In this document: positions 26,263 through 33,129 of the stretch, piece by piece
Layout: each line of letters begins with the position of its first letter
Numbering within the stretch: position 1 is the stretch's first letter
From: Bacteroides sp.
Lineage (GTDB): Bacteria > Bacteroidota > Bacteroidia > Bacteroidales > Muribaculaceae
Direction: 5' to 3'
Length of the DNA stretch: 64,000 nt
Assembly (NCBI GenBank): GCA_023666835.1
Contig: JAMPBJ010000002.1
Span: forward strand, 1-64,000
Translations under genes and position numbers: made by a program
The notes under the pieces: generated by a model
Database searches by the model: none
What the model saw: only the letters and a program-made list of their open reading frames with translations
What the model was told of the DNA's origin: nothing

Positions 26263-26296
26263 GATTATATAACAAGTAATCGATGATAATCGCCTG

Positions 26297-26304
26297 CAAA
26301 GGTA
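26297..26304 (-). promoter_or_regulatory. -7 promoter box for TPR / Ca2+-ATPase genes
   Basis: Minus-strand TACCTTTG (exact TAnnTTTG), 35 nt before the TPR gene ATG. No -33 match at standard spacing. Confidence 0.55.
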
Positions 26305-26322
26305 CATATAAAATTTGAAGGA

Positions 26323-27564
26323 ATGTTAAAAAGAACAATTATAATTGTGCATATGGTGCTGGTCGGTGTGATGGTTGCTGTCAATGCAGCGTCGTCGGTT
26401 ATGACCCACTACACATGGAATGAATGTCAAGGGAGTGCCCGTCCGTATCCTGTGCCGGAGAGAGCGGTGGATTATCCCGATACACTGACGCCTGTGATGA
26501 TCAATCATGTTGGCCGACATGGAGCACGATATGCGGCTTCGCCCGGCCATGTGAAACATTTGATGAAGGCGCTGAAAGATGCAGAAAAACAAGGAACGAT
26601 TACAGCGCTTGGCCGACGACTTGAGGCACTGGCTGAAAGGGTAGAGACGATGACCGACGGTCGCTGGGGGCAGCTCGACTCGCTTGGTATGGTTGAGCAA
26701 CAGGGGATTGCCGCCAGAATGTATGCCACCTATCCGGAATTGTTCACCGGGAAGGTGTCGGCTATAAGCAGCTATGTGCCTCGTTGCGTCATGAGCATGT
26801 ATGAATTTCTGCATCGCATCAGTCTATGCAATCCGAAGGTAGAGATCTCAGCACGATCGGGAATGCAATTCAGCGATATCGTGCGGTTTTTCGACAGCGA
26901 GGCATATAAATCGACAGTGAAATCCGAGCCATACAAGAAAGTGGTGGATGACTTTACGGCTCAGAATGTCACTATGGCTCCACTGCGGAGAGTGTTGGGC
27001 TACGGGTATCAGTTTGACCATGATTCGCTGAGTATTGCCATGGACGAATATACTCTGTTGGCCGGACTTGAGGCAATTGGAGTGAGGGAGAATATCGCAA
27101 AATATCTGACGCTCGAAGAGCAAAACCGGCTGTGGAGTGTGTTTAACTTCCGACAGTATATCGACCGCACGGCAACCGTACTGTCGTCGGAACCGGCCAA
27201 CGATGCGATGCCATTGCTGGAGAATCTTGTTTCGACAACCGATGCCATGGTGCGCGGAGACACTACGGTAGCACCTGTGATGCTGCGGTTTGGTCATGCC
27301 GAAACCCTTATGCCGCTGTTGTCGCTGATGCGACTGCCAGGATGCTACTATTTGACTTACAATTATGATACCGTGTGTCAGCATTGGCGAGACTTTGACA
27401 TAGTGCCGATGGCTGCCAATATGCAGATGATATTGTTTCGCTCGGATTCGGGACGGTACTATGTGAGGGTGGATTTGAATGAGCGGCCGGTGCCGTTGAT
27501 GCCCGGAAGCTCAGAGATATATACCCCCTGGAGCAAAGCCCGCGCGCATCTATTGCTACTTTAG
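26323..27564 (+). CDS. secreted histidine acid phosphatase, MINPP-like phytase
   Basis: 413 residues with a signal peptide (IIIVHMVLVGVMVAVNAAS). The phosphohistidine motif is NHVGRHGARY (RHGxR type) near residue 64. The C-terminal proton-donor motif is RFGHAETLMPLLSL near residue 326. HAE in place of HD is characteristic of multiple inositol polyphosphate phosphatases, including characterised gut Bacteroides enzymes. It should therefore hydrolyse phytate or lower inositol phosphates in the periplasm. The 2-helix insertion and C-terminal barrel look complete. Followed by the foreign island. Confidence 0.85.
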   Translation: MLKRTIIIVHMVLVGVMVAVNAASSVMTHYTWNECQGSARPYPVPERAVDYPDTLTPVMINHVGRHGARYAASPGHVKHLMKALKDAEKQGTITALGRRLEALAERVETMTDGRWGQLDSLGMVEQQGIAARMYATYPELFTGKVSAISSYVPRCVMSMYEFLHRISLCNPKVEISARSGMQFSDIVRFFDSEAYKSTVKSEPYKKVVDDFTAQNVTMAPLRRVLGYGYQFDHDSLSIAMDEYTLLAGLEAIGVRENIAKYLTLEEQNRLWSVFNFRQYIDRTATVLSSEPANDAMPLLENLVSTTDAMVRGDTTVAPVMLRFGHAETLMPLLSLMRLPGCYYLTYNYDTVCQHWRDFDIVPMAANMQMILFRSDSGRYYVRVDLNERPVPLMPGSSEIYTPWSKARAHLLLL

Positions 27565-27677
27565 GGTTGGTGGATTTATAAAAAGTTTTTAGTCGACACT
27601 AATTAGGCCGCATAACTACTGATACACAAGATTATATAAAACCCTAAAATCTCGAAGATAAGTATCTCGCGGAATTA

Positions 27678-27920
27678 ATGACCGGTAGTTACCATTATGC
27701 CCTCGACATACAGCGTCATTTGGTGGTGGTTTGTAATCGCTATGAACTGAAACGCTGGGGTTCCTATATATGCACCATTATGCAAAGCAAGACGAGCGAT
27801 GGAGAACCTGAAACTTTTACCATTAAAACAATATTAGGCGGTGAGAGTGGTGACTATTCAATGGAAACAGCTATCGAAATTGCTATTCACAAGATCAAAT
27901 CCAACATTAAGGCATCATGA
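27678..27920 (+). CDS. hypothetical protein (island)
   Basis: 80 residues, not recognised. The first half has beta-prone segments (HLVVVCNRYELKRWGSYICTIMQSK), and it ends in a helix (METAIEIAIHKIKSNIKAS). Its stop overlaps the next start by ATGA, a real-gene signal in this genome. Base composition is more AT-rich than the flanking chromosome, consistent with acquisition. Confidence 0.6.
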   Translation: MTGSYHYALDIQRHLVVVCNRYELKRWGSYICTIMQSKTSDGEPETFTIKTILGGESGDYSMETAIEIAIHKIKSNIKAS

Positions 27921-28312
27921 AAACATATTTACTCAAAGGTTACGCCTTTGAAGCGTCAGAGTGTGGCATTGATATTATCGGGGAAATATATGCCGACAGA
28001 ACCGCTTTAAATAAGCGAATACAGGAGATTATAGACGAGACATTAAGCTATGCAGGAATGACCGACTTGCGAGGCTGTAATTGTAGCGAAACAATTAAGC
28101 GAGTGAATAACGATATAACTAACTACATTTGCCATGTAACCTACGATTTGAATAACGAGCAGCAACGGGATGCCTATTCGTGGTCGCCACTGGTACTGTT
28201 CGCCGGATTATCCAACACAGAGATAAAGTTGGGTGGCGAGTTTCGAGCATCGTGCGACAACACAGTAACGCAAACAATCACGCGAATACAAGTGCAAGAA
28301 ATTGAAATTTAG
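27917..28312 (+). CDS. hypothetical protein (island)
   Basis: 131 residues, not recognised, translationally coupled (ATGA) to the preceding gene. Alternating hydrophobic/polar strands and three cysteines in the middle (GCNCSETI, ITNYICHV). No signal peptide or membrane segment. Codon use is AT-rich like its neighbours. Possibly a phage or polymorphic-toxin accessory gene because of the MuF remnant nearby, but that is association only. Confidence 0.6.
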   Translation: MKTYLLKGYAFEASECGIDIIGEIYADRTALNKRIQEIIDETLSYAGMTDLRGCNCSETIKRVNNDITNYICHVTYDLNNEQQRDAYSWSPLVLFAGLSNTEIKLGGEFRASCDNTVTQTITRIQVQEIEI

Positions 28313-28316
28313 TTGT

Positions 28317-28324
28317 TATATTTG
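28317..28324 (+). promoter_or_regulatory. -7 promoter box inside the island
   Basis: TATATTTG matches TAnnTTTG. It lies just before the 32-codon frame at 28329 and 100 nt before the wHTH gene at 28424. Confidence 0.5.
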
Positions 28325-28328
28325 CGAT

Positions 28329-28427
28329 ATGGAACGGATATTACTGATATTTACACTCATAGTCAGCATTATTGGATTATTCACCGAATGTATTGCACTT
28401 GCAAAATGGTTGCCATGGAAAGAATGA
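28329..28427 (+). CDS. possible 32-residue single-pass membrane peptide
   Basis: ATG at 28329 opens 32 codons encoding a hydrophobic helix (ILLIFTLIVSIIGLF) and a short WLPWKE end. Its TGA overlaps the next ATG (ATGA), the coupling used by other gene pairs in this island. Against it, the predicted transcript start is within a few nt of the ATG, leaving almost no leader. Confidence 0.4.
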   Translation: MERILLIFTLIVSIIGLFTECIALAKWLPWKE

Positions 28428-28744
28428 AATTGACTGTGACCGAGAAACGTTGCCTAAAACTTTTGTCTAAACATGGGATTGATGCGCTCGATACCATGGC
28501 GAAAAGTCAGGTGTGCCGTGCGTTGCGAACACTTGAAGACAAAAGCTTGATAAATGTAGCATGGATTGAGGGCGACGACTTTGAGGATGCCTGCATTACC
28601 AGCAACGGCAAGGCCTATCTCATTGAGAATCCAAAATTAAGGAATCCTACAGACTGGAATAAAATCGGGGCAATCGCAGCCATTGTTGCCGCCTTAGTTA
28701 GTATTGTCGTATTGTTTATTGCCTGTACAAGGCTTTCATTATAG
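28424..28744 (+). CDS. winged-helix-like protein with C-terminal membrane helix (island)
   Basis: 106 residues from ATG 28424, chosen because it overlaps the preceding stop (ATGA); the open frame extends to 28313. The N-terminal ~75 residues look like a winged-helix fold (EKRCLKLLSKHG, KSQVCRALRTLEDKSLINVAWIEG), and the end is one membrane helix (IGAIAAIVAALVSIVVLFIAC). A DNA-binding-like domain tethered to the membrane is unusual. Family not identified. Its last 29 nt overlap the convergent 74-residue gene. Confidence 0.6.
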   Translation: MKLTVTEKRCLKLLSKHGIDALDTMAKSQVCRALRTLEDKSLINVAWIEGDDFEDACITSNGKAYLIENPKLRNPTDWNKIGAIAAIVAALVSIVVLFIACTRLSL

Positions 28745-28940
28745 CGCGGCTCTCTTTCCAATCTTTTGTCCAACGAATTTTGTCGCCTTTAACGAGAATA
28801 AACGTAGGAAAGCCTGTATAGTGCGGCAAATCATCATCCCAGCCCGGCTCGTAAACATCAAAACCATTCCACTTGCCTATATGTTCGGTAGTGTCATATA
28901 TGCTCTTTTGGGCGAATTGTATTATTTTTTCAACTGTCAT
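28716..28940 (-). CDS. hypothetical 74-residue protein downstream of toxin-like gene
   Basis: 74 residues: a helix (MTVEKIIQFAQKS), then FDVYEPGWDDDLPHYTGFP and FILVKGDKIRWTKDWKESR. It is acidic in the middle and soluble. It follows the MuF/papain-fold gene on the same strand by 110 nt, the position where an immunity or accessory gene would sit, but nothing in the sequence proves that role. The candidate small RNA on the opposite strand lies in the gap. Confidence 0.65.
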   Translation of the reverse strand: MTVEKIIQFAQKSIYDTTEHIGKWNGFDVYEPGWDDDLPHYTGFPTFILVKGDKIRWTKDWKESRAIMKALYRQ

Positions 28941-28941
28941 A

Positions 28942-28973
28942 TTTGTCTATTCAATAGATTAATATTAATTTTG
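28942..28973 (+). promoter_or_regulatory. canonical promoter for a candidate small RNA
   Basis: TTTG at 28942-28945, exactly 20 nt, then TAATTTTG at 28966-28973. Among the best matches to the Bacteroidetes promoter in the window. It faces the + direction although no + strand gene follows. Confidence 0.7.
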
Positions 28974-28979
28974 CGATTA

Positions 28980-29051
28980 AAAGAAGAACCCGAATGTCTG
29001 TCCCATTGGAGGCTATTCCTTGTAAGCGGCAGGTTTGGGGTCTTCTTTTTT
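28980..29051 (+). ncRNA. candidate small RNA, ~70 nt
   Basis: Starting about 7 nt after the TAATTTTG box, the transcript would begin AAAAGAAGAACCC and end GGGGTCTTCTT followed by seven T. These ends pair to close the molecule (AAGAAGA..CCC with GGG..TCTTCTT), leaving a ~45-nt inner region. The T run ends at the stop codon of the convergent toxin-like gene, so the hairpin could also terminate that gene. A dedicated promoter with no reading frame argues for a stable RNA. Not matched to a known family by me. Confidence 0.5.
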
Positions 29052-30637
29052 TATTTCTTTTCCCTGAAGAAATAGGGGTGCTCAATCATAAACTTTCCGT
29101 GGCTATCTTTCACGGCTTTGGTTTTTAACGTAAATTGTATGCCGTCTATTTCAATATCATATTCAACAAAATGTTTCGCACCACTTGATATTTTCTTACG
29201 GATATTGGGACGCGATATTTTCAAAGGGTCATATCGTGCGTTTGTGAGTTTACCCAACAACCTTGGCAGCTTTTCAATTGCCTTTAATTCATCTGCTGTG
29301 TAGGCATGACCTACCAAATCATTTAAAGCATCTTTGTTAATGACTAATCTATGCGTATAGAATAAATTTTTATCAAATTTTATTTCTTTAGAATAGACTT
29401 CTGCGTTTAATTTTGTTTGTTTTTGAAGTGCTTTGAAGCCTGATTTGTCAGATTTAGGCGTAATGCCACCACCGATGCCTCCTTTGCTTGCTTTGCTGTT
29501 GACTGCCTTGCTTTCGCTCTTGCCTAGGATATGGGCAGCATAATCGGCATTTATACGCAGATTATCTACACGAAGCAAATTTATGCCTCTGTCCAGCTTT
29601 ATGCCTTCGATGTAATTGTAAAAATTTAAAATATCCTGACCGTTTTGAGGGTCATAGTAACGTATTTTCCCATTGATGCGTTCGGCTGTTATGATATGAC
29701 CTTTGATATATCGTTTGCTTTGTGTATTCCAGTACCAATCTATGTGATAACGGCCATCATCTGTAATGGATGATTCCAGTTCGGAAATTAATTGCTTACG
29801 ATTTGAGACCATCTTGTTCCATCCCGGTTTGATCCGTCGTCCATTGGGCATTGTTCCGAAGTATGAGTAACGTGTAGCACCAATAGTCGTTTTTTTCGGA
29901 ATATTTCCATCTACATCAAGCCAAATCTCATTGGTGCGATGCGAAAGTTTCTCAGACCAACTGCCGGCTGTGTTGCCAAGCGCTTCAATATTAAAGCCGC
30001 GTCGTCGCAATTCATGGGCTATTACGCAAGTCTGACAATTTACCCGATAAGCTTCTGATAATGCATAGTTCGGATTGCCACGCAGTAGATTGGCCTCAAA
30101 GAACGTCATATAATCGCCCTGTGTAATTCCCAATAATCGTTCGAGTTCTCTGATATTTTGAACATTTAATGGATCTTCCATGAATTTGCGCACAAGTGAT
30201 GTCTCTTGATCTATTTTGTCCTCTACATATTTCTTAGCGCGGCGATAGTCTGTTTTAAACGCATTGAAATCAGCAGACCTGTTCTCGTTATCAAGCAACG
30301 AGGCAAGTTCTCTGAAATCGGAATCGCGGTATGAGCCGATACGGTCGGATAGCTCTATTAGATGCTCCAATCGATTTGTATTCCACTCTGATTGAATCCT
30401 ATCAATATCCTCCTGCGTCCTTGCTGCATGGCGTTCGGCCGCAATCTCCAGTGTATTCCTTTTGCCCTCTTGTAGAATATTGGCATAATCAGGTGATGAT
30501 TCATGGTCTATCGGTGTCAATATCCCCTGAATATATTCTTTGTTATCTCGAATGAAATAAGGCGTTGTGCCGCGTTTTTCTGCGGTCTCTATGCGTTCTT
30601 CGTTGACTTGCACCCAATCTTTGAATGAATCCGGCAC
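29051..30637 (-). CDS. MuF phage head C-terminus fused to papain-fold toxin-like domain
   Basis: 528 residues from a GTG at 30637; the frame is open to 30730. Residues 1-35 (DSFKDWVQVNEERIETA, TTPYFIRDN) match the C-terminal end of Bacteroidetes MuF minor head proteins. Residues ~45-190 are helical. Residues 199-331 resemble a papain-fold toxin/glutamine-deamidase domain: NCQTC (Cys 201/204), His 314 in IKGHIITAER, and DPQ at 329-331. The C-terminal ~110 residues (HFVEYDIEIDGIQFTLKT, FMIEHPYF) may be a second, BECR/RelE-like nuclease domain; that is weaker. The upstream MuF body is deleted and frameshifted, so expression is uncertain. Confidence 0.7.
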   Translation of the reverse strand: MPDSFKDWVQVNEERIETAEKRGTTPYFIRDNKEYIQGILTPIDHESSPDYANILQEGKRNTLEIAAERHAARTQEDIDRIQSEWNTNRLEHLIELSDRIGSYRDSDFRELASLLDNENRSADFNAFKTDYRRAKKYVEDKIDQETSLVRKFMEDPLNVQNIRELERLLGITQGDYMTFFEANLLRGNPNYALSEAYRVNCQTCVIAHELRRRGFNIEALGNTAGSWSEKLSHRTNEIWLDVDGNIPKKTTIGATRYSYFGTMPNGRRIKPGWNKMVSNRKQLISELESSITDDGRYHIDWYWNTQSKRYIKGHIITAERINGKIRYYDPQNGQDILNFYNYIEGIKLDRGINLLRVDNLRINADYAAHILGKSESKAVNSKASKGGIGGGITPKSDKSGFKALQKQTKLNAEVYSKEIKFDKNLFYTHRLVINKDALNDLVGHAYTADELKAIEKLPRLLGKLTNARYDPLKISRPNIRKKISSGAKHFVEYDIEIDGIQFTLKTKAVKDSHGKFMIEHPYFFREKK

Positions 30638-30716
30638 ATCGGTGACTTGGTTGACGCTTGGAGCGTCATCGTCAAGTGATGCGAATTCATCGGTTGTTTT
30701 TAGGATCGACGCACAA

Positions 30717-30965
30717 TTATTGATATTGTTTTAGCTTTGACGCAAGTTCATTGGCCGATATCCCGCGTTCAATGCCAACAGAAAGGCCCATCTCTAACTC
30801 CTGACGATATTGCTTGCGAAGATTCCACACGCGGCGAGAGAGGTTCATGCCACTTATCTGGCGCTTTTGAAAGGCTTTTAATTGTTCGGAATTCTCCTGA
30901 AAAAAGGCGATGCGTTCGAGTTTAGGCTCGGACGCATCGTCGTATGGTTGTTTTTGAAACTTTGG
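30717..30965 (-). pseudogene. fragment of MuF minor head protein
   Basis: An 83-codon open stretch without a proper start, with stops on both sides. It encodes YDDASEPKLERIAFF, then LKAFQKRQISGMNLSRRVW, ELEMGLSVGIERGISA and NELASKLKQYQ. This is the conserved N-terminal-to-middle part of Bacteroidetes MuF proteins. The following gene resumes with NCASILKTTDEF, which in intact homologues lies roughly 110 residues later, in another frame. A deletion near 30717 therefore removed the metal-binding core and broke the frame. Confidence 0.75.
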
Positions 30966-30994
30966 CTAATGTTTAGTCTCAGTAGTGGTGGAAA

Positions 30995-31267
30995 TTATTT
31001 TACCACGTCGTTGAGTTCAGCACCGGCTTTGAATTTCACAGCCTTGCGGGCGGGAATTTCGATAACTTCTTTGGTGCGGGGGTTGATGCCTTTGCGGGCT
31101 GTTTTTTCAGCTACAGAGAATGTGCCGAAACCGATAAGGGCAACTTTGTCGCCTTTTGCAAGTTGTTCGCTAACTGTGTTGATGCCAGCTTCGAGAGCGG
31201 CTTTGGCCTGAACTTTTGTCAGGTTGGCTTTTTCTGCAATTGCATTAATAAGCTCTGTCTTGTTCAT
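30995..31267 (-). CDS. HU family DNA-binding protein
   Basis: 90 residues, the exact size of HU. It shows MNKTELINAIAEKA, GFGTFSVAEKTARKGINPRTKE with the DNA-binding arm (RKGINPRT and IPARKAVKFKAG), and the standard helix-helix dimer interface. It bends and compacts DNA as a homodimer or heterodimer. Monocistronic with a promoter at 31305-31312. It marks the right edge of the foreign island. Confidence 0.97.
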   Translation of the reverse strand: MNKTELINAIAEKANLTKVQAKAALEAGINTVSEQLAKGDKVALIGFGTFSVAEKTARKGINPRTKEVIEIPARKAVKFKAGAELNDVVK

Positions 31268-31304
31268 AATAGAGGATTTAAAAATTAAAATGGTATTATT
31301 GCTA

Positions 31305-31312
31305 CAAATATA
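31305..31312 (-). promoter_or_regulatory. -7 promoter box for HU
   Basis: Minus-strand TATATTTG, exact TAnnTTTG. A minus-strand TTG at 31334-31336 lies 21 nt upstream, acceptable -33 spacing. Confidence 0.65.
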
Positions 31313-31571
31313 ATCGTAAAATCTTAAACATCACAACAAAAAGCAAAAAAAACGACAAAAAAAGTAAAAAAACAATTGCAAACTGAGGTTTTGGACATGA
31401 AAACGGGTATTTTTTTGTAATTTTGTCATATGAAAATCAAGTCGGAGCAGTGCAGGTGTGGGCAATAGCTGTGACAGAACGCCATGATGAGCCGGAAATG
31501 TGACCTCCCCGCAGCTGATGCAACGACGATAATAGATGCAAAAGTAGAAATTATACACTCTCTTAAACGCA
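31313..31571 (+). promoter_or_regulatory. intergenic region and long leader before the rhomboid operon
   Basis: Between HU and the first rhomboid. A + strand TAATTTTG at 31418-31425 is a good -7 box, although the nearest TTTG (31390-31393) is 24 nt upstream, longer than usual. It would give a leader of about 140 nt. No reading frame or clear hairpin is seen in it. Confidence 0.45.
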
Positions 31572-32300
31572 ATGAATGGATTTGAACGTATGGTCAGATC
31601 GATGCCAGTGGTGACAAAAAATCTGATCATTATAAACATAATAGTTTTTGTGGCAACATTGGTGCCCTCGATTTCCGGAAAGTTGATGGCCTATTGCTCG
31701 CTTCACTTCTATGAGGCGCCGAATTTCAACCTTGCCCAGCTGGTGACGTATATGTTTATGCATGGTGGATTTATCCATCTTTTTTTCAATATGTTCACCC
31801 TGTATATGTTTGGCATCGCGCTTGAATACACCATGGGATCAAAACGATTCCTGATATTCTATATGGTTTGTGGTGTAGGAGCGGCTTTGATTCAGGAAGC
31901 AGTATGGGCTCTGACATTGCCGGACATTGTGATTGAAGCATTTGCCGCACAAAACTATGTATCCGTGTCGGATGTAAGCAATTATATGGCCATTCATCCC
32001 GAGATAATGAAGATGAATCTGAATATTTTCACCACCGTAGGCGCATCGGGTGCTATCTATGGTGTGCTGATGGCATTCGGTATGATCTATCCTAACCGTC
32101 CTATCTATATGATGTTTATTCCGGTGCCGGTCAAAGCCAAGTATATGGTGCTGATGTGGGGCGGCCTTGAGTTGCTTATGGGCATGAGTGAGGCCAGTGA
32201 CGGCATAGCACATTTTGCACATCTCGGCGGCATGATATTCGGGTTCCTGCTGATTACATATTGGAAAAAGAAAGGATTGATCCACGGTGACAATTTTTAA
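31572..32300 (+). CDS. rhomboid family intramembrane serine protease (first copy)
   Basis: 242 residues with about six membrane helices. Rhomboid landmarks: YMFMHGGFIHLFFNMFTLYMFG (HxxxN-type loop), the catalytic Ser in GASGAIYGV, and the catalytic His in HFAHLGGMIFGFLL. It cleaves substrates within or near the membrane. A ~40-residue insertion between helices 2 and 4 (LPDIVIEAFAAQNYVSVSDV) is characteristic of Bacteroidetes forms. First of three overlapping genes (second rhomboid, then an EEP-family protein). Confidence 0.95.
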   Translation: MNGFERMVRSMPVVTKNLIIINIIVFVATLVPSISGKLMAYCSLHFYEAPNFNLAQLVTYMFMHGGFIHLFFNMFTLYMFGIALEYTMGSKRFLIFYMVCGVGAALIQEAVWALTLPDIVIEAFAAQNYVSVSDVSNYMAIHPEIMKMNLNIFTTVGASGAIYGVLMAFGMIYPNRPIYMMFIPVPVKAKYMVLMWGGLELLMGMSEASDGIAHFAHLGGMIFGFLLITYWKKKGLIHGDNF

Positions 32301-33129
32301 CGGCATAAAATCACGGTTCGACAGGCTGACGGCTACGATGAGGCTTGTGGCGGCAAATGCACTGGTGTTTGTTGCTCTGCGACTTTGTGTGGCCATCGGG
32401 CGTCTATGTGGCTCGGATGATATGACCGGGGGCATTCTGTCGTGGCTCGAAATGCCGGCAGGTGTGGATGCTTTTTTGCAACGTCCGTGGACCATTGTGA
32501 CATATATGTTTGTGCAGTATGATCTGATGCATGCACTGATGAATATGTTGCTGCTGTGGATGTTTGGTTCGGTGCTCGACCGATATGTGAGGCCTCGCAG
32601 GGTCATCGCTCTGTATCTTTCGGGAGGCGTGGTCGGCGGACTTTGTCATCTGCTGTATGGACTACTGAGCGGCGGCATGAGTTTTCCGCTGCTCGGCGCA
32701 TCGGCGTCGACTCTGGCAGTGATGGGCGCAGCAATGTTGATATGCACAGGCGCCCGTTACCGATTGATCTTTTTTGGAGAAGCATCGCTTAAGGTCGTGG
32801 GCTTGATAGCCATACTTCTGACCGTGATTGCAACAGGCACCGGAGCCATCGGAGTGCATGTGGCTCATGCCGGAGGACTACTGACAGGTCTTGTCCTTGG
32901 CTACCATTATAGAAATGCAAGGCCGCGTGTGATAGCCCGGCCGTTTATACCCGTGCAGCGGACCGTTGATCCAGATTTCGACACCAGCACTTCATCCGCC
33001 AAGTCCGACCTGGATCAATTGCTCGACAAAATCAGACGATCGGGATATGCATCGCTGACGGATGCCGAGCGCAACATGCTGTTCAGGATATCGTCGGATC
33101 TGCAGAAAGGGGGTGAACAACAGTCATGA
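32287..33129 (+). CDS. rhomboid family intramembrane serine protease (second copy)
   Basis: 280 residues starting at a GTG (32287) that overlaps the first rhomboid by 14 nt. Six membrane helices. The catalytic Ser is in LLGASASTLAVMG and the catalytic His in VHVAHAGGLLTG. The loop motif is weaker than in the first copy (QYDLMHALMNMLLLWMFG). A ~55-residue cytoplasmic tail (FDTSTSSAKSDLDQLLDKI) follows the last helix. Tandem rhomboids suggest different substrates or a cascade. The stop overlaps the next start (ATGA). Confidence 0.92.
   Translation: MTIFNGIKSRFDRLTATMRLVAANALVFVALRLCVAIGRLCGSDDMTGGILSWLEMPAGVDAFLQRPWTIVTYMFVQYDLMHALMNMLLLWMFGSVLDRYVRPRRVIALYLSGGVVGGLCHLLYGLLSGGMSFPLLGASASTLAVMGAAMLICTGARYRLIFFGEASLKVVGLIAILLTVIATGTGAIGVHVAHAGGLLTGLVLGYHYRNARPRVIARPFIPVQRTVDPDFDTSTSSAKSDLDQLLDKIRRSGYASLTDAERNMLFRISSDLQKGGEQQS

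Noticed and set aside
28704..29075. A 123-codon + strand frame across the 74-residue gene and the candidate small RNA
   Set aside because: Phe/Leu-rich translation with no family. Its start lies inside the end of the winged-helix gene, and promoter and hairpin data fit a non-coding transcript better.
27565..31000. Search for direct-repeat attachment sites around the foreign island
   Set aside because: No convincing direct repeat was found near 27565-27677 and 30966-30995, and no integrase or tRNA gene adjoins, so the integration mechanism cannot be assigned.
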